A stretch of 59,819 nucleotides of DNA, taken from the NCBI GenBank assembly GCA_031257775.1, contig JAIROA010000063.1, positions 1 through 59,819 of the forward strand. Direction: 5' to 3'. The DNA comes from Synergistaceae bacterium (GTDB taxonomy: Bacteria; Synergistota; Synergistia; Synergistales; Synergistaceae). The translations under genes were made by a program, and so were the position numbers. The notes beneath the pieces were generated by a model. The model was given only the letters and a program-made list of their open reading frames with translations. It ran no database searches and had not been told where the DNA came from. Positions within the stretch are counted from its first letter, which is position 1. The number at the start of each line of letters is the position of its first letter. Shown piece by piece: positions 27,054 to 38,176 of this stretch.

Positions 27054-28486
27054 CCCGCGACCTCATTGGGGTCTGCCTGGCCTCTGGCTTCTTTCATTAC
27101 AAGGCCCTGCAGGAACTTGATCTTGCCGCCCTTTTTATCCAGCCCGTTTTTGATCGTCTCCGCCACGTCGGGCTGCGATGAGACGATTCTTGAGGCTAGC
27201 TCGCGCAAAGCGTCTCCTGACAGCCTGCCTTGCGGCGCTCCCAGGCGCTTGACGGCTTCATCGAGCGTCAGATCTTCCCGCGCCATAAGGTCGAGCAAAT
27301 CTTTACCTATGGTGCTGGAAATGTCTCCCTGCTCTATCTTCTTCACCAGTCCGGCCAGAGCGTCCGGCTTCACTCTGAATTCGGATATGTCCTGGCCGAG
27401 TTCGTTCAGGACGCGCAGAACCTCCATGCGGATCCAGTTCGCGGCTCTTGCCGTTGGCGCGCCGGCGGAAACCGTGGCCTCATAATAATCCGCCAGCGCC
27501 TTTTGCTCAGTCAGTATGGCGATTTCCTCGCCCGAGAGCCCGAAGGACTGGGCAAAACGCAGGCGCTTCTCCTGCGGCAGTTCCGGCATCGATTGCCTGT
27601 AGCCTTCGATCTCGGAGTCGGAAATGACGATGGGCGCGAGATCCATTTCAGGGTAGTATCTGTAATCCGATGCCGTCTCCTTGTTCCTCATTGAGCGCGT
27701 CACGCCCTCCGCGTCGTCCCAAAGGCGGGTTTCCTGCACGATCCTGCCGCCTGAGTCAAGAACCTTGTTCTGTCGGGATATCTCGTATTCGAGCGCCCGT
27801 TCCAGAGCCTTGAGCGAGTTCATGTTCTTTATCTCGACCCTCGTGCCAAGGGTGCCGTCCGCGTTCGTGAGGGATATGTTGGCATCCACCCGCAGCGAGC
27901 CGGATTCCATCTCTCCATCCGAGACGTCCAGGTATCTCGCGAGCTGCCTGAGCCTCATGACGTACTCCTTTGCCTCGGCAGGCGACGACATGTCCGGTTC
28001 TGAGACGACCTCGGACAGCGGAACGCCGCCCCTGTTGTAGTCGACAAGGGAGTACGCCGCTCCGGTGAGCCGCCCGTCCGCCGTCGGGTGGACAAGTTTC
28101 CCAGCATCCTCCTCCAGATGCAGGTGATGAATACGGACGCGCTTTGACGCGCCGCCCAGCTCGATATCGAGATAGCCCTTCGTGGCGACTGGAAGCTCGT
28201 ACTGCGTTATCTGGTAGGCTTTTGCCAAGTCGGCGTAAAAATAATTTTTCCTGCCGAATGTCGAGTAATTCTGTATAGTGCAGTGAAGCCCGAGCCCCAG
28301 GCGTGAGGCCAGGGCTACGGCGCCGTCGTTTAAGAGCGGCAGCGTGCCAGGGACCGCAAGGCAGATCGGGCAGACGTTCGAGTTAGGGGTATGCCCTATA
28401 TATTCCGCCGAACACGAGCAGAAGAGCTTTGTCTTCGTGAGGAGCTGCAAGTGTACCTCAAGGCCTATTACTATCTGACGGGCCAT
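27026..28486 (-). CDS. gatB: Aspartyl/glutamyl-tRNA amidotransferase subunit B
   Basis: Binds and activates mischarged Glu-tRNA-Gln or Asp-tRNA-Asn in the GatCAB complex. Signature IGLEVHLQLLTKTKLFCSC at the start, the zinc-site region, RGGVPLSEVVSEPD, and the C-terminal YqeY-like tail domain. 486 residues, normal. It starts on the base after the gatA stop. Presence of all three subunits suggests that this organism makes Gln-tRNA (and perhaps Asn-tRNA) indirectly. Confidence 0.98.
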   Translation of the reverse strand: MARQIVIGLEVHLQLLTKTKLFCSCSAEYIGHTPNSNVCPICLAVPGTLPLLNDGAVALASRLGLGLHCTIQNYSTFGRKNYFYADLAKAYQITQYELPVATKGYLDIELGGASKRVRIHHLHLEEDAGKLVHPTADGRLTGAAYSLVDYNRGGVPLSEVVSEPDMSSPAEAKEYVMRLRQLARYLDVSDGEMESGSLRVDANISLTNADGTLGTRVEIKNMNSLKALERALEYEISRQNKVLDSGGRIVQETRLWDDAEGVTRSMRNKETASDYRYYPEMDLAPIVISDSEIEGYRQSMPELPQEKRLRFAQSFGLSGEEIAILTEQKALADYYEATVSAGAPTARAANWIRMEVLRVLNELGQDISEFRVKPDALAGLVKKIEQGDISSTIGKDLLDLMAREDLTLDEAVKRLGAPQGRLSGDALRELASRIVSSQPDVAETIKNGLDKKGGKIKFLQGLVMKEARGQADPNEVAGCLSELLGS

Positions 28487-29986
28487 TTACTTCGCCTCCT
28501 CGCCTTTTTGCGTTTTTTCAACGACGCCCGGCGTTGCGACGCGCGGTTTGCCCATGACGCGCTCGAGAACGGACGCTATGCCTAAAAGCTCCGCGTCGAA
28601 GTATCTCTGCCCGACGAGCTGGACGGAGAGCGGAAGGCCGTCGGCGTTTAAACCCATGCTCAGGTTGATACCGGGTAGGCCGGCCAAGCTGATCGGAACG
28701 GTGAAGATATCCCCGAGATAGAGCCTGTTGGGATCCGTTTCTTTCATTCCTATTCTATAAGGAAGCGATGGCGACGTCGGGAGAATGTACGCGTCGAAGC
28801 GCCCAAAAAGCTCGTCGAACTCGTCAACCATTCTCTGGCGCACTTTCAAAGCCGGGCCGTAGTAGTTCTGGTAAAAGCCCTCCGTAAGGAGGCAGGTGCC
28901 AAGGATGATCCGGCGCCGCACTTCCTCCCCGAAGCAGGCCGTGCGCGTATTCACGTACATCTCGTTCAGAGTTTGGCCGTCTAAGTGCGATCCGTACCTC
29001 ATGCCGTCGTAGCAGGCAAGCTTCGAGCTAGCGTCCGCGAGCGCCGTCACGTAATAGGTTGCGACGCCATACTTGACCGCTATGGGAAGATCCATAGGCT
29101 CCACTACAGCGCCGGCATCCCGGCAATGCCCGGCGGTTTTCTGGAGCGCCCCATATAGCTCGGCGTCCATCTGGCTGGACTCGAAACCCTCAAAAACGCC
29201 TATCTTCTTGCCCTTGAGATCCGGCAGCTCGATGGCTTCCGTAAAGCGCGGCCTGTCGTAGGCGTCGCATGTCGTGTCGTGCGGATCCGGCCTTGCCAGC
29301 ACCTCCATGGATATCGCAAGATCCTCCACGGTCCGGGCAAGCGGGCTCACCTGATCCAGCGACGACGCGTAGGCCAGTATGCCATACCTGCTGACTTGCC
29401 CGTAGGAGGGCTTCATGCCCTGCACGCCGCAGAAACAGGCTGGCTGCCGGACGGATCCGCCTGTATCCGTGCCAAGGGCAATGGGAGCGTACCCGGCCGC
29501 GACTGACGCGGCGCTCCCGCCGCTGCTGCCGCCCGGCACCCTGCCGAGATCTCTTGGATTTTTCGTAGGCCCTATTATCGAGTTCTCCGTCGAGCTGCCC
29601 ATGGCGAATTCATCGAGATTCGTCTTGCCCATCATCACCGCCCCGGCATCGTTCATGTAATTTATTGCCGAAGCGTTATACGTGGGCAGCCAGTTTTCAA
29701 GGATCTTGCTGCTGCATGTCGTTCTCGTTCCTTTTGTGCAGAAATTATCCTTCGCGAAGTACGGAACGCCGGCAAGCGGGCCTACCGATTCCCCTCTTGC
29801 GATCCTTGCGTCAATTTCGCGCGCGCTGGCCAGTGCCGCGTCCGCCGTGAGCGTTATAATCGCGTTTACGTTTCCCTCAAATTTATCGGCGCGCGCGAGA
29901 CAGGCCTCCGTGACCTCTATCGCGCTGAACTTTTTTGACCGGATGCCGTCGGCCGTTTCCTTTGCGCTAAGTTCGTAAAGCTCCAT
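28487..29986 (-). CDS. gatA: Aspartyl/glutamyl-tRNA amidotransferase subunit A
   Basis: Amidase subunit that releases ammonia from glutamine for tRNA-dependent amidation. The amidase-signature catalytic triad is visible: Lys in FAKDNFCTKG, and the Ser-cisSer-Lys core PGGSSGGSAASVAAG with ALGTDTGGSVRQPA. 499 residues. It lies between gatC and gatB with a spacing of three and zero bases, so the complex is made from one transcript. Confidence 0.98.
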   Translation of the reverse strand: MELYELSAKETADGIRSKKFSAIEVTEACLARADKFEGNVNAIITLTADAALASAREIDARIARGESVGPLAGVPYFAKDNFCTKGTRTTCSSKILENWLPTYNASAINYMNDAGAVMMGKTNLDEFAMGSSTENSIIGPTKNPRDLGRVPGGSSGGSAASVAAGYAPIALGTDTGGSVRQPACFCGVQGMKPSYGQVSRYGILAYASSLDQVSPLARTVEDLAISMEVLARPDPHDTTCDAYDRPRFTEAIELPDLKGKKIGVFEGFESSQMDAELYGALQKTAGHCRDAGAVVEPMDLPIAVKYGVATYYVTALADASSKLACYDGMRYGSHLDGQTLNEMYVNTRTACFGEEVRRRIILGTCLLTEGFYQNYYGPALKVRQRMVDEFDELFGRFDAYILPTSPSLPYRIGMKETDPNRLYLGDIFTVPISLAGLPGINLSMGLNADGLPLSVQLVGQRYFDAELLGIASVLERVMGKPRVATPGVVEKTQKGEEAK

Positions 29987-29989
29987 CTT

Positions 29990-30295
29990 TTATCCCTCCG
30001 CCATTATCCGAGGCGTCTTGAAAAATTCCCCTTCGAACGTCGGTGCCTTTGACTCGAAAATTTCCCTATCCGGCCAGTCTTTCGGCACGTCCGGCCTTCT
30101 GGAGGGAAGTTTCCTCATCCTCCACATAAAGTCAGGCACGCCGCTGCAGTCCAGGTCGCCCACCAAGGCGCAGAAATCAAGTATGTCGTTTATGGAGTTC
30201 ATCATCTTTTCGACCTGCTCCGGCTCAACACGAAGCTGCGCCGCTTTAGCCATCTTAAGCGTTATATCGCGATCAACAGTCATCTTCAACGTCAT
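29990..30295 (-). CDS. gatC: Aspartyl/glutamyl-tRNA amidotransferase subunit C
   Basis: Small subunit that clamps GatA and GatB together. About 100 residues: VDRDITLKMAKAAQLRV, then the helix ending NSINDILDFCALV, and a C-terminal extended tail (REIFESKAPTFEGEFFKTPRIM) that wraps the partners. The first ATG at 30295 is only two bases from AGGAGG; the TTG at 30289 has the ideal eight-base spacing and may be the real start. A TATAAT at 30318-30323 and a short AGGC/GCCT hairpin lie in the 84-base gap after ligA, so there may be partial termination and re-initiation here. Confidence 0.94.
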   Translation of the reverse strand: MTLKMTVDRDITLKMAKAAQLRVEPEQVEKMMNSINDILDFCALVGDLDCSGVPDFMWRMRKLPSRRPDVPKDWPDREIFESKAPTFEGEFFKTPRIMAEG

Positions 30296-30379
30296 TACCT
30301 CCTAAAACATAAAGAACATTATACATAAAAACAGGCTCAACGCCTATAAAAGATCTGATTTATCGTCAGACGCCTCATT

Positions 30380-32449
<2,070 letters not shown>

Positions 32450-32476
32450 TTACGCGTTTTATGCGTCACGCCGGCA

Positions 32477-34006
32477 TTAAAGCGGTTTCATGGTCGGGAA
32501 GAGTATGACGTCGCGGATGCTGCGTGAGTCGGTTAAAAGCATCACGGTGCGATCTATGCCTATCCCGAGGCCGCCTGTCGGAGGCATCCCGTATTCGAGG
32601 GCGTTTAAGAAATCCTCGTCGAACGGATGGGATTCCTCGTCCCCCGCGTCCTTCCTCTTTGCCTGATCCAGAAAGCGCCCGCGCTGATCCAGAGGGTCGT
32701 TAAGCTCGCTGAACGCGTTGGCGAACTCCCAGCCGTTTATAAAAAGCTCGAAGCGATCCGTAATGTCCGGATTCTCCCTGTTTCTCTTGGCAAGCGGGGA
32801 GATGACCGTCGGGTGCCCGAAGACGAACGTCGGCTGTATGAGCGTTTCCTCCACGAAGCGCTCGAAAAATAGCGGGAGTATGTCATACTTCGTGTCTTCG
32901 CCCGAGACGTCAACCCCGCGGTCCTCCGCGTATTTGCGGGCCTCGCTGTCGGTGATCCGAAGGAAGTCGATACCTGTCTTTTCCAAAACGAGTTCCGCCA
33001 TCGTCGCCCTGCGGAACGGGGGCGTGAGGTCAATCTCCGTGCCCTGATAGGTTATCTTCCTGCCTCCGAGCGCGTCCGCGCAAGCGACGAAGATTTTTTC
33101 CGTGATGTCCATCATGTCGCGGTAACTGCCGTAAGCCCAGTATACTTCCATCGCCGTGAATTCGGGATTATGTCTCGGGTCCATCCCCTCGTTTCGGAAG
33201 TTCGGGCCGATTTCGTAAACGCGCCCGAACATGCCGACTATGAGGCGCTTTAAGTGAAGCTCCGTGGCTATCCTGAGGTACATGTCAATATCGAGCGCGT
33301 TATGGTGCGTGACGAACGGACGCGCGTTAGCGCCGCCCGCTATGGTCGACAGGATCGGCGTCGTCACCTCCAGCGTGCCGTGGTCTTCGAGCACCTGCCG
33401 GAATGTCTTGATGATGACGGCTCTCTTTCGGAAAACGTCGCGCACGGCCGGGTTCGCTATCAGATCGACGTAACGTCTGCGGTAACGCACCTCCATGTCC
33501 TTGAGGCCGTGCCACTTTTCAGGCAGGGGCCGCAGCGATTTAGAGAGCAGCGAAAACTCATGTGCCTTTATGGAAAGCTCCCCGCGTTGAGTCCTGAACG
33601 CGTTTCCCTTTACACCTATGATATCGCCGGTATCAACCCATTTTTTAAAAAAAGCGTAACGTTCGGGGCCAAGCTCATTCTGCTGAAAATAGAGCTGCAC
33701 GATACCGTTTTCGTCCGCGAGATTCAAAAACGCCGCTTTCCCGTGACGCCTTATAGCCATCACCCGCCCGGCAACGCGGAGTTCGTCAGTGGACGACTCC
33801 TCAGCGGCAAGGAAATCGTACCTGCCGCGGACTTCGCTCAGCGTGACGTTGCAGTCCCAGTGGTCGTTCGCGAATGGGTCATATCCTTCCTCGCCGCGAA
33901 GCCTTTCGAGCTTGTCCTTCCTCTGGCGGAATATCTCCTCCTCGGGCATTTCAGAGAGTCCGGCCCGCTCTATGTCATTTTCCATGTTATCGATCCCGTC
34001 GCTCAA
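32477..34006 (-). CDS. lysS: Lysyl-tRNA synthetase, class II
   Basis: Charges tRNA-Lys. N-terminal OB-fold anticodon-binding domain (VAGRVMAIRRHGKAAFLNL), then class II motif 1 around VRDVFRKRAVIIKTFRQVL, motif 2 FRNEGMDPRHNPEFTAMEVY, and motif 3 GLGIGIDRTVMLL. 509 residues, with a slightly longer N-terminal extension than most. Upstream of the start is a GAGTTTTTT-type AT-rich stretch and a GGGGGAG ribosome site. Located between dus and ligA. Confidence 0.98.
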   Translation of the reverse strand: MSDGIDNMENDIERAGLSEMPEEEIFRQRKDKLERLRGEEGYDPFANDHWDCNVTLSEVRGRYDFLAAEESSTDELRVAGRVMAIRRHGKAAFLNLADENGIVQLYFQQNELGPERYAFFKKWVDTGDIIGVKGNAFRTQRGELSIKAHEFSLLSKSLRPLPEKWHGLKDMEVRYRRRYVDLIANPAVRDVFRKRAVIIKTFRQVLEDHGTLEVTTPILSTIAGGANARPFVTHHNALDIDMYLRIATELHLKRLIVGMFGRVYEIGPNFRNEGMDPRHNPEFTAMEVYWAYGSYRDMMDITEKIFVACADALGGRKITYQGTEIDLTPPFRRATMAELVLEKTGIDFLRITDSEARKYAEDRGVDVSGEDTKYDILPLFFERFVEETLIQPTFVFGHPTVISPLAKRNRENPDITDRFELFINGWEFANAFSELNDPLDQRGRFLDQAKRKDAGDEESHPFDEDFLNALEYGMPPTGGLGIGIDRTVMLLTDSRSIRDVILFPTMKPL

Positions 34007-34049
34007 AAAAACTCCCCCAGGCAGTGTGAAAAATTAAGAATACCGGACT

Positions 34050-35078
34050 TTATTCTATCACAATGGCGTGCGTGGCGGTGAGGCTCTCCAGAAGGCCTGT
34101 CAGGAATTTTTCCAGGCTTGCCCAGTCGCGGCACAGAGCGCATGTTTTCCGGATATTGGCCGCTCCGTCAAAACCCTTGAAGAGGCCCGCAAGCATCCTT
34201 CTGGCAAGAACCATCGTGAAACGCTCCCCTTCGTTTGCCGCGCCAAGCCGCCCTAGGGCGATGAGGGCCGATATTTCGTCTGAGAGCGTGGGATCCGTCA
34301 GTTCCCTCGGCACGTTCATGCCGAGCGCGGCGTTAGTCTTCGGGATCAGGTACGCGTCGCGGAGCGCCCCTCTGGCGGCCAAAACGGCCACGCATCCGCC
34401 ATTTAAGTAACGCATCGCGTCAGACGGGGCGTAATAGTCGCCGCTTGCGGCTATGCGACCTGGAAATTTCCTCGCGGCGGCGCATACTTTGGCTTTGTCG
34501 GATGTGCCCTCGTACCTTTGCGCAGGTGTTCTGCCATGTATCATCAGAAGCTCCGCTCCCGCGCCGAATAATCCGTCAGCGAATTCCTCCGTGCCGATGC
34601 CGCCGGCCTGTTCCGGGATTATCCGCATCTTTGCCCATACTGGAAGGCCGAATTTCACGGCGCGCTCAACCATGCGCCGAGATTCGTCCGGGCGGGCGAG
34701 GAGGCTCGCGCCCGAGCCTTTTTTCGTCACTTTGGGCATCGGGCAGGCCATATTGATCTCGAGCGCGTCAAACCTCCTCAAGCAAAGCGCCAGTTCCGCC
34801 CCTCTTGCTAAGCTATCCGCGTCCGGCGAGAAGAGCTGGAGTGCTATGGGGCCCGAGGCCTCGCCCTCATTGCCGATCATATCGCCGGTCTTTTTATTCC
34901 GGTACGAGAGGCCGATCGCGCTTACCATCTCGGTGTGGACGAGCCCGGCGCCCATGTCCCTGTGAAAGGAGCGGAACGTCCGGGTCGTCACTCCCGCCAG
35001 AGGCGCAAGCCAGATCGGTGAGCGGACGCTCACGCCTCCTATCTGGTAAATTTTTTCGCTCCCGCCAGCCTCACCCAT
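34050..35078 (-). CDS. dus: tRNA-dihydrouridine synthase (DusB-like)
   Basis: Flavin enzyme that reduces uridines in tRNA. TIM-barrel start IWLAPLAGVTTRTFR, the signature MACPMPKVTKKGSGASLL with the catalytic Cys, IHGRTPAQRYEG, and the FMN-phosphate loop GGCVAVLAARGAL. 342 residues. Its ATG overlaps the coaX stop by eight bases (ATGGGTGA), so the two are coupled. Confidence 0.93.
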   Translation of the reverse strand: MGEAGGSEKIYQIGGVSVRSPIWLAPLAGVTTRTFRSFHRDMGAGLVHTEMVSAIGLSYRNKKTGDMIGNEGEASGPIALQLFSPDADSLARGAELALCLRRFDALEINMACPMPKVTKKGSGASLLARPDESRRMVERAVKFGLPVWAKMRIIPEQAGGIGTEEFADGLFGAGAELLMIHGRTPAQRYEGTSDKAKVCAAARKFPGRIAASGDYYAPSDAMRYLNGGCVAVLAARGALRDAYLIPKTNAALGMNVPRELTDPTLSDEISALIALGRLGAANEGERFTMVLARRMLAGLFKGFDGAANIRKTCALCRDWASLEKFLTGLLESLTATHAIVIE

Positions 35079-35841
35079 GCTTCGCGTGGCGCCTGTACAG
35101 TATCAAAAGGCCGTCGAGCGTCAGCCAGGGCTCGATGTGCGTTATGGAAGACGACCTGGCCGCCAGTATCTCCGCGTGCCCTCCAGTCGCGATCACGGGG
35201 GTTTTTGTGCCAAGCTCGTCCCAAATCCCCTTTGCGATCGCGTCCACAAGCCCGGCGTACCCGTTCACGATGCCGGACTGAATGGCGTTCATCGTGTTCC
35301 TGCCTATGAAGCGCTCCGGGGCGACGAGCGCAATCTGCGGGAGCCTGGCCGTGCGTGAAAAGAGCGTCTCCATGCTGACCGCGAGCCCTGGGGCTATCGC
35401 GCCGCCTATATAGGCCCCGTCTGCTGAAACGACATCGAACGTGATGGCTGTCCCGAGATCGACGCTTACGACAGGCCTGCCGTATTTCGCCATGGCAGCG
35501 ACCGAGTTCACCAGCCTGTCGGCGCCGACTTCGTCAGGATTGTCGGTCTCCACCTTGAGCCCGAGATCTATGCGGCGGGAGACGACTATGGGAGTGATGC
35601 CCAGATAAGAGAGTATAGCCTCGTACCAGACCTCTTCCAGACGCGGCACGACGCTCGATACTATAGCTCCCTCGATGCGCTCCGCGGCCATGCCGGCAAG
35701 GGCAAACAGGTTTCGCATCAGTATTCCTGCCTCGTCGCAGGTCCTTTCGACCGACGAAAGCCTCCAGTGCCCCGTGAGCAGGTCTCCGTCGAAAATCCCG
35801 ACGACCGCGTTCGTGTTGCCTACATCAAGCACTAACAGCAA
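35071..35841 (-). CDS. coaX: Type III pantothenate kinase
   Basis: First step of CoA synthesis; phosphorylates pantothenate. Seen: the ASKHA start LVLDVGNTNAVVGIFDG, the DEVGADRLVNSVAA motif and VDLGTAITFDVV. 256 residues, normal. Type III enzymes resist CoA feedback and require monovalent cations (family knowledge). It sits between comEC and dus, overlapping dus. Confidence 0.97.
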   Translation of the reverse strand: MLLVLDVGNTNAVVGIFDGDLLTGHWRLSSVERTCDEAGILMRNLFALAGMAAERIEGAIVSSVVPRLEEVWYEAILSYLGITPIVVSRRIDLGLKVETDNPDEVGADRLVNSVAAMAKYGRPVVSVDLGTAITFDVVSADGAYIGGAIAPGLAVSMETLFSRTARLPQIALVAPERFIGRNTMNAIQSGIVNGYAGLVDAIAKGIWDELGTKTPVIATGGHAEILAARSSSITHIEPWLTLDGLLILYRRHAKHG

Positions 35842-35874
35842 AAAAAAACCTCCTTAATTAATGTACTGTCATAA

Positions 35875-37479
35875 TTATAGAACACATGCCAAACCCCCTG
35901 CCACAATTATAGCGGCGGCAAACAGCGACCTGCGGGCGCCGAAGCCTGACGCGGAGGCGAAAAGATAGGCGAGCGCGGCGGCGCCTAAGATGAGAAGCGG
36001 AAGCGAAAAACCGATTTCCCAGGGGCATAAGAACAAAATATTCTCCGACAGACGTTCCCATCTGCGGAAAAGAAATTCCGGCACCCAAGCAAAGACGCCG
36101 CCAAAAGGCGCTCCGGCAAGGGACGGCGCGGAGCATATGAAAGCAAGAGGAAAGAGGACGGCAAACGCTGGCAGGGCAAACAAATTCGCTATGACACCTG
36201 CGACAGGGACGCTCCCAAAAACCCGCGATGAGTCGAGCGAGGTCACAAGCCAGATCAGCGGGCTCGCGAGAAATATTTTTCCTGTCGAAGGGGTTTTTTG
36301 CGCCGAAAGGGACGAGAGCGTCAGAACCGCGATCATCGAGAGGCGCCACCCGACGTCCCAGAAGAGCCAGGGGTTGAAAATCAGCATGATGGCGCCAGCG
36401 GCGCTAACCGTATTGAAGGCGTTTCCCGACCGTCCGGCTATCCTGCCGATAACCGCGAGCTGTATCATCAGGGCTGCCCTGAGGGCGCTTGCCGCCGCCC
36501 CGGCCAGCATGACGTAAGCCCAGATGACGAGGCTTATTAAACATGGCCTCAGCCTGAAATGGCGGAGAAAAAACCAGAAGATCGCGAACACGATGCCCAC
36601 GTGAGCGCCCGATACGGCCAGCAGGTGAGACGTCCCGACTGACCTGTGAAGCGCGTCCAGGGATTCGTCCTTCGTGCCAGCGAGCGCTGCAAGCAGATAT
36701 CCCGCCGTACGGGGCGGCAGGGATTTCATTATGCGCGCTTCAAGAAGCGTCCTCTGCCTCGCGAAACCGCGCGAAACGCCTGTTTTGGCAATCTCAGGGC
36801 TAGATATGGCCCCTGACGCGCCCTTAGCCTTCCAGTAAAGGAACTCGTCGAAACCGCCCCGCTTCGAGGCCCTTTTAAGGCGTTCCGGGAAACCGGAAAA
36901 GCTGACTTTGTCCCCTGCTGAAATTTCAGCACTGCCCCATATTTTTAAAATATACCTTCCGGAAGCGGTATTCACCAGCGCAACCCTGCCCCGGCCCATC
37001 TTTTTTACGGTGAGCACCCTCCCGCTCAAGAAAACCCTCCCGTCATTCCCGCCGGAAATCCCCGGCACCTGAGCGTCTTTCCCGCTTTCATCGTTTTTCG
37101 CAAATGCCAGATTTTTTTGTGCTTCAAGCTGTTTCCCGCGTGATCGAATTGCCTCTCGGGCGTTTTTTGGCTCTTCGCCATTCATGCCCGCGATTTCCAA
37201 CTGGCGTGAAATATGAGAAATCCCGCTGTAAGCCATAATCGCCAGCAGCATGACGATAGCCGCCGTAGATCTGCTCGGCATCCTCGTGCCTAAAAGCCCC
37301 CACCCCGCCGGGGCGAATAAAGAAACGAGCGACGCTGCCCAAAATGGATAGCCGAAGGCCCCGCGCAGCGTCAGAAAGAGCAGCCAGCATAAGAGAAGCA
37401 GGAACGCCGGCGCTCTTGAAAGAGGGTTTGAAAATGCCTCCCTATCTTGAAACGGTGACGAGATCCCTGATAGCTTCAA
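35875..37479 (-). CDS. comEC: ComEC/Rec2-like DNA uptake membrane protein, short form
   Basis: Channel protein that passes single-stranded DNA across the inner membrane during natural transformation. About 534 residues: two N-terminal membrane helices (about 25-85), an OB-like DUF4131 segment (about 135-220), then the Competence domain with multiple membrane helices (about 240-530) including the conserved SHLLAVSGAHVGIVF and AGAAASALRAALM. The C-terminal metallo-beta-lactamase-like domain of long ComEC proteins is absent. The start is TTG with GGCGGA upstream and overlaps comEA by 38 bases; comEA is directly upstream, as in known competence operons. Confidence 0.9.
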   Translation of the reverse strand: MKLSGISSPFQDREAFSNPLSRAPAFLLLLCWLLFLTLRGAFGYPFWAASLVSLFAPAGWGLLGTRMPSRSTAAIVMLLAIMAYSGISHISRQLEIAGMNGEEPKNAREAIRSRGKQLEAQKNLAFAKNDESGKDAQVPGISGGNDGRVFLSGRVLTVKKMGRGRVALVNTASGRYILKIWGSAEISAGDKVSFSGFPERLKRASKRGGFDEFLYWKAKGASGAISSPEIAKTGVSRGFARQRTLLEARIMKSLPPRTAGYLLAALAGTKDESLDALHRSVGTSHLLAVSGAHVGIVFAIFWFFLRHFRLRPCLISLVIWAYVMLAGAAASALRAALMIQLAVIGRIAGRSGNAFNTVSAAGAIMLIFNPWLFWDVGWRLSMIAVLTLSSLSAQKTPSTGKIFLASPLIWLVTSLDSSRVFGSVPVAGVIANLFALPAFAVLFPLAFICSAPSLAGAPFGGVFAWVPEFLFRRWERLSENILFLCPWEIGFSLPLLILGAAALAYLFASASGFGARRSLFAAAIIVAGGLACVL

Positions 37480-38176
37480 AGCGTTTCCGCCCGATGCCGT
37501 TTACTTTCGTCAGATCCTCGATCTCGGTAAAGAAGCCGGATGTTTCCCTATAGGCAACGATCGCAGATGAGAGAACCTTGCCAATGCCAGGCAATTCCTG
37601 AAGCTCCTCCGCTGTGGCCTCGTTGATATTGACCGCGGATTCTTGCTTTCGTCCGCCGCCGCCCGTTTTGCCGGACGCGGGCCTCCGCACGGGAGAGCCT
37701 GCCTGAGGTATAGCGGGCCTGCCGGGGCCATCGTCCGCGCCCTTCAGAGGAACCCTTATGTGAACGCCGTCGCCAGCTACTTCAGCTAAGTTTAAAGCCT
37801 CCTCGTCCGCTTGCGGCGTGAAGCCGCCCGCCATTTTTATCGCTTGTCCGATCCTGCTGCCCTCCGGGATCTCGTATATGCCGGGACTCATGACGGCGCC
37901 TGTGACATAGACGGCCCACGGGGCCAGTTCCCGCGTTCCGCCTGCCTCGTAAGCCCCGTTTGTTTCGTAATCGGAAAACCCGGCGGACACAAACTCATCG
38001 GGCACCTCCGCGCCCTCTCTATCATCCGACGGGCCGCGAAGGGCGATCACCGCCGCGAACGCCAGCACTATGCATAGCGCGCCGATGCCGGCACATATAA
38101 AAGGAAGATATTTTTTGTAACTTGCAAAATGCCTCAAACGGTCAAAGCAGCTCAAAGCAGTCTCCCTTCCAGACAC
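37442..38176 (-). CDS. comEA: ComEA-like DNA-binding protein (SLBB + helix-hairpin-helix)
   Basis: Membrane-anchored DNA receptor of the competence system. One membrane helix at about 22-47, a low-complexity linker, an SLBB domain from about 85 to 150 (VYVTGAVMSPGIYEIPEGS), a Pro/Gly-rich linker, and a C-terminal HhH pair from about 182 (VNINEATAEELQELPGIGKVLS and VNGIGRKRFEAIRDL). It overlaps comEC downstream (38 bases) and miaB upstream (25 bases), so the three are very tightly packed. Confidence 0.95.
   Translation of the reverse strand: MSGRETALSCFDRLRHFASYKKYLPFICAGIGALCIVLAFAAVIALRGPSDDREGAEVPDEFVSAGFSDYETNGAYEAGGTRELAPWAVYVTGAVMSPGIYEIPEGSRIGQAIKMAGGFTPQADEEALNLAEVAGDGVHIRVPLKGADDGPGRPAIPQAGSPVRRPASGKTGGGGRKQESAVNINEATAEELQELPGIGKVLSSAIVAYRETSGFFTEIEDLTKVNGIGRKRFEAIRDLVTVSR

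Noticed and set aside
33254-34081. Open frame of about 275 codons on the plus strand
   Set aside because: Antisense to lysS, whose class II motifs are complete. The product shows no family features.
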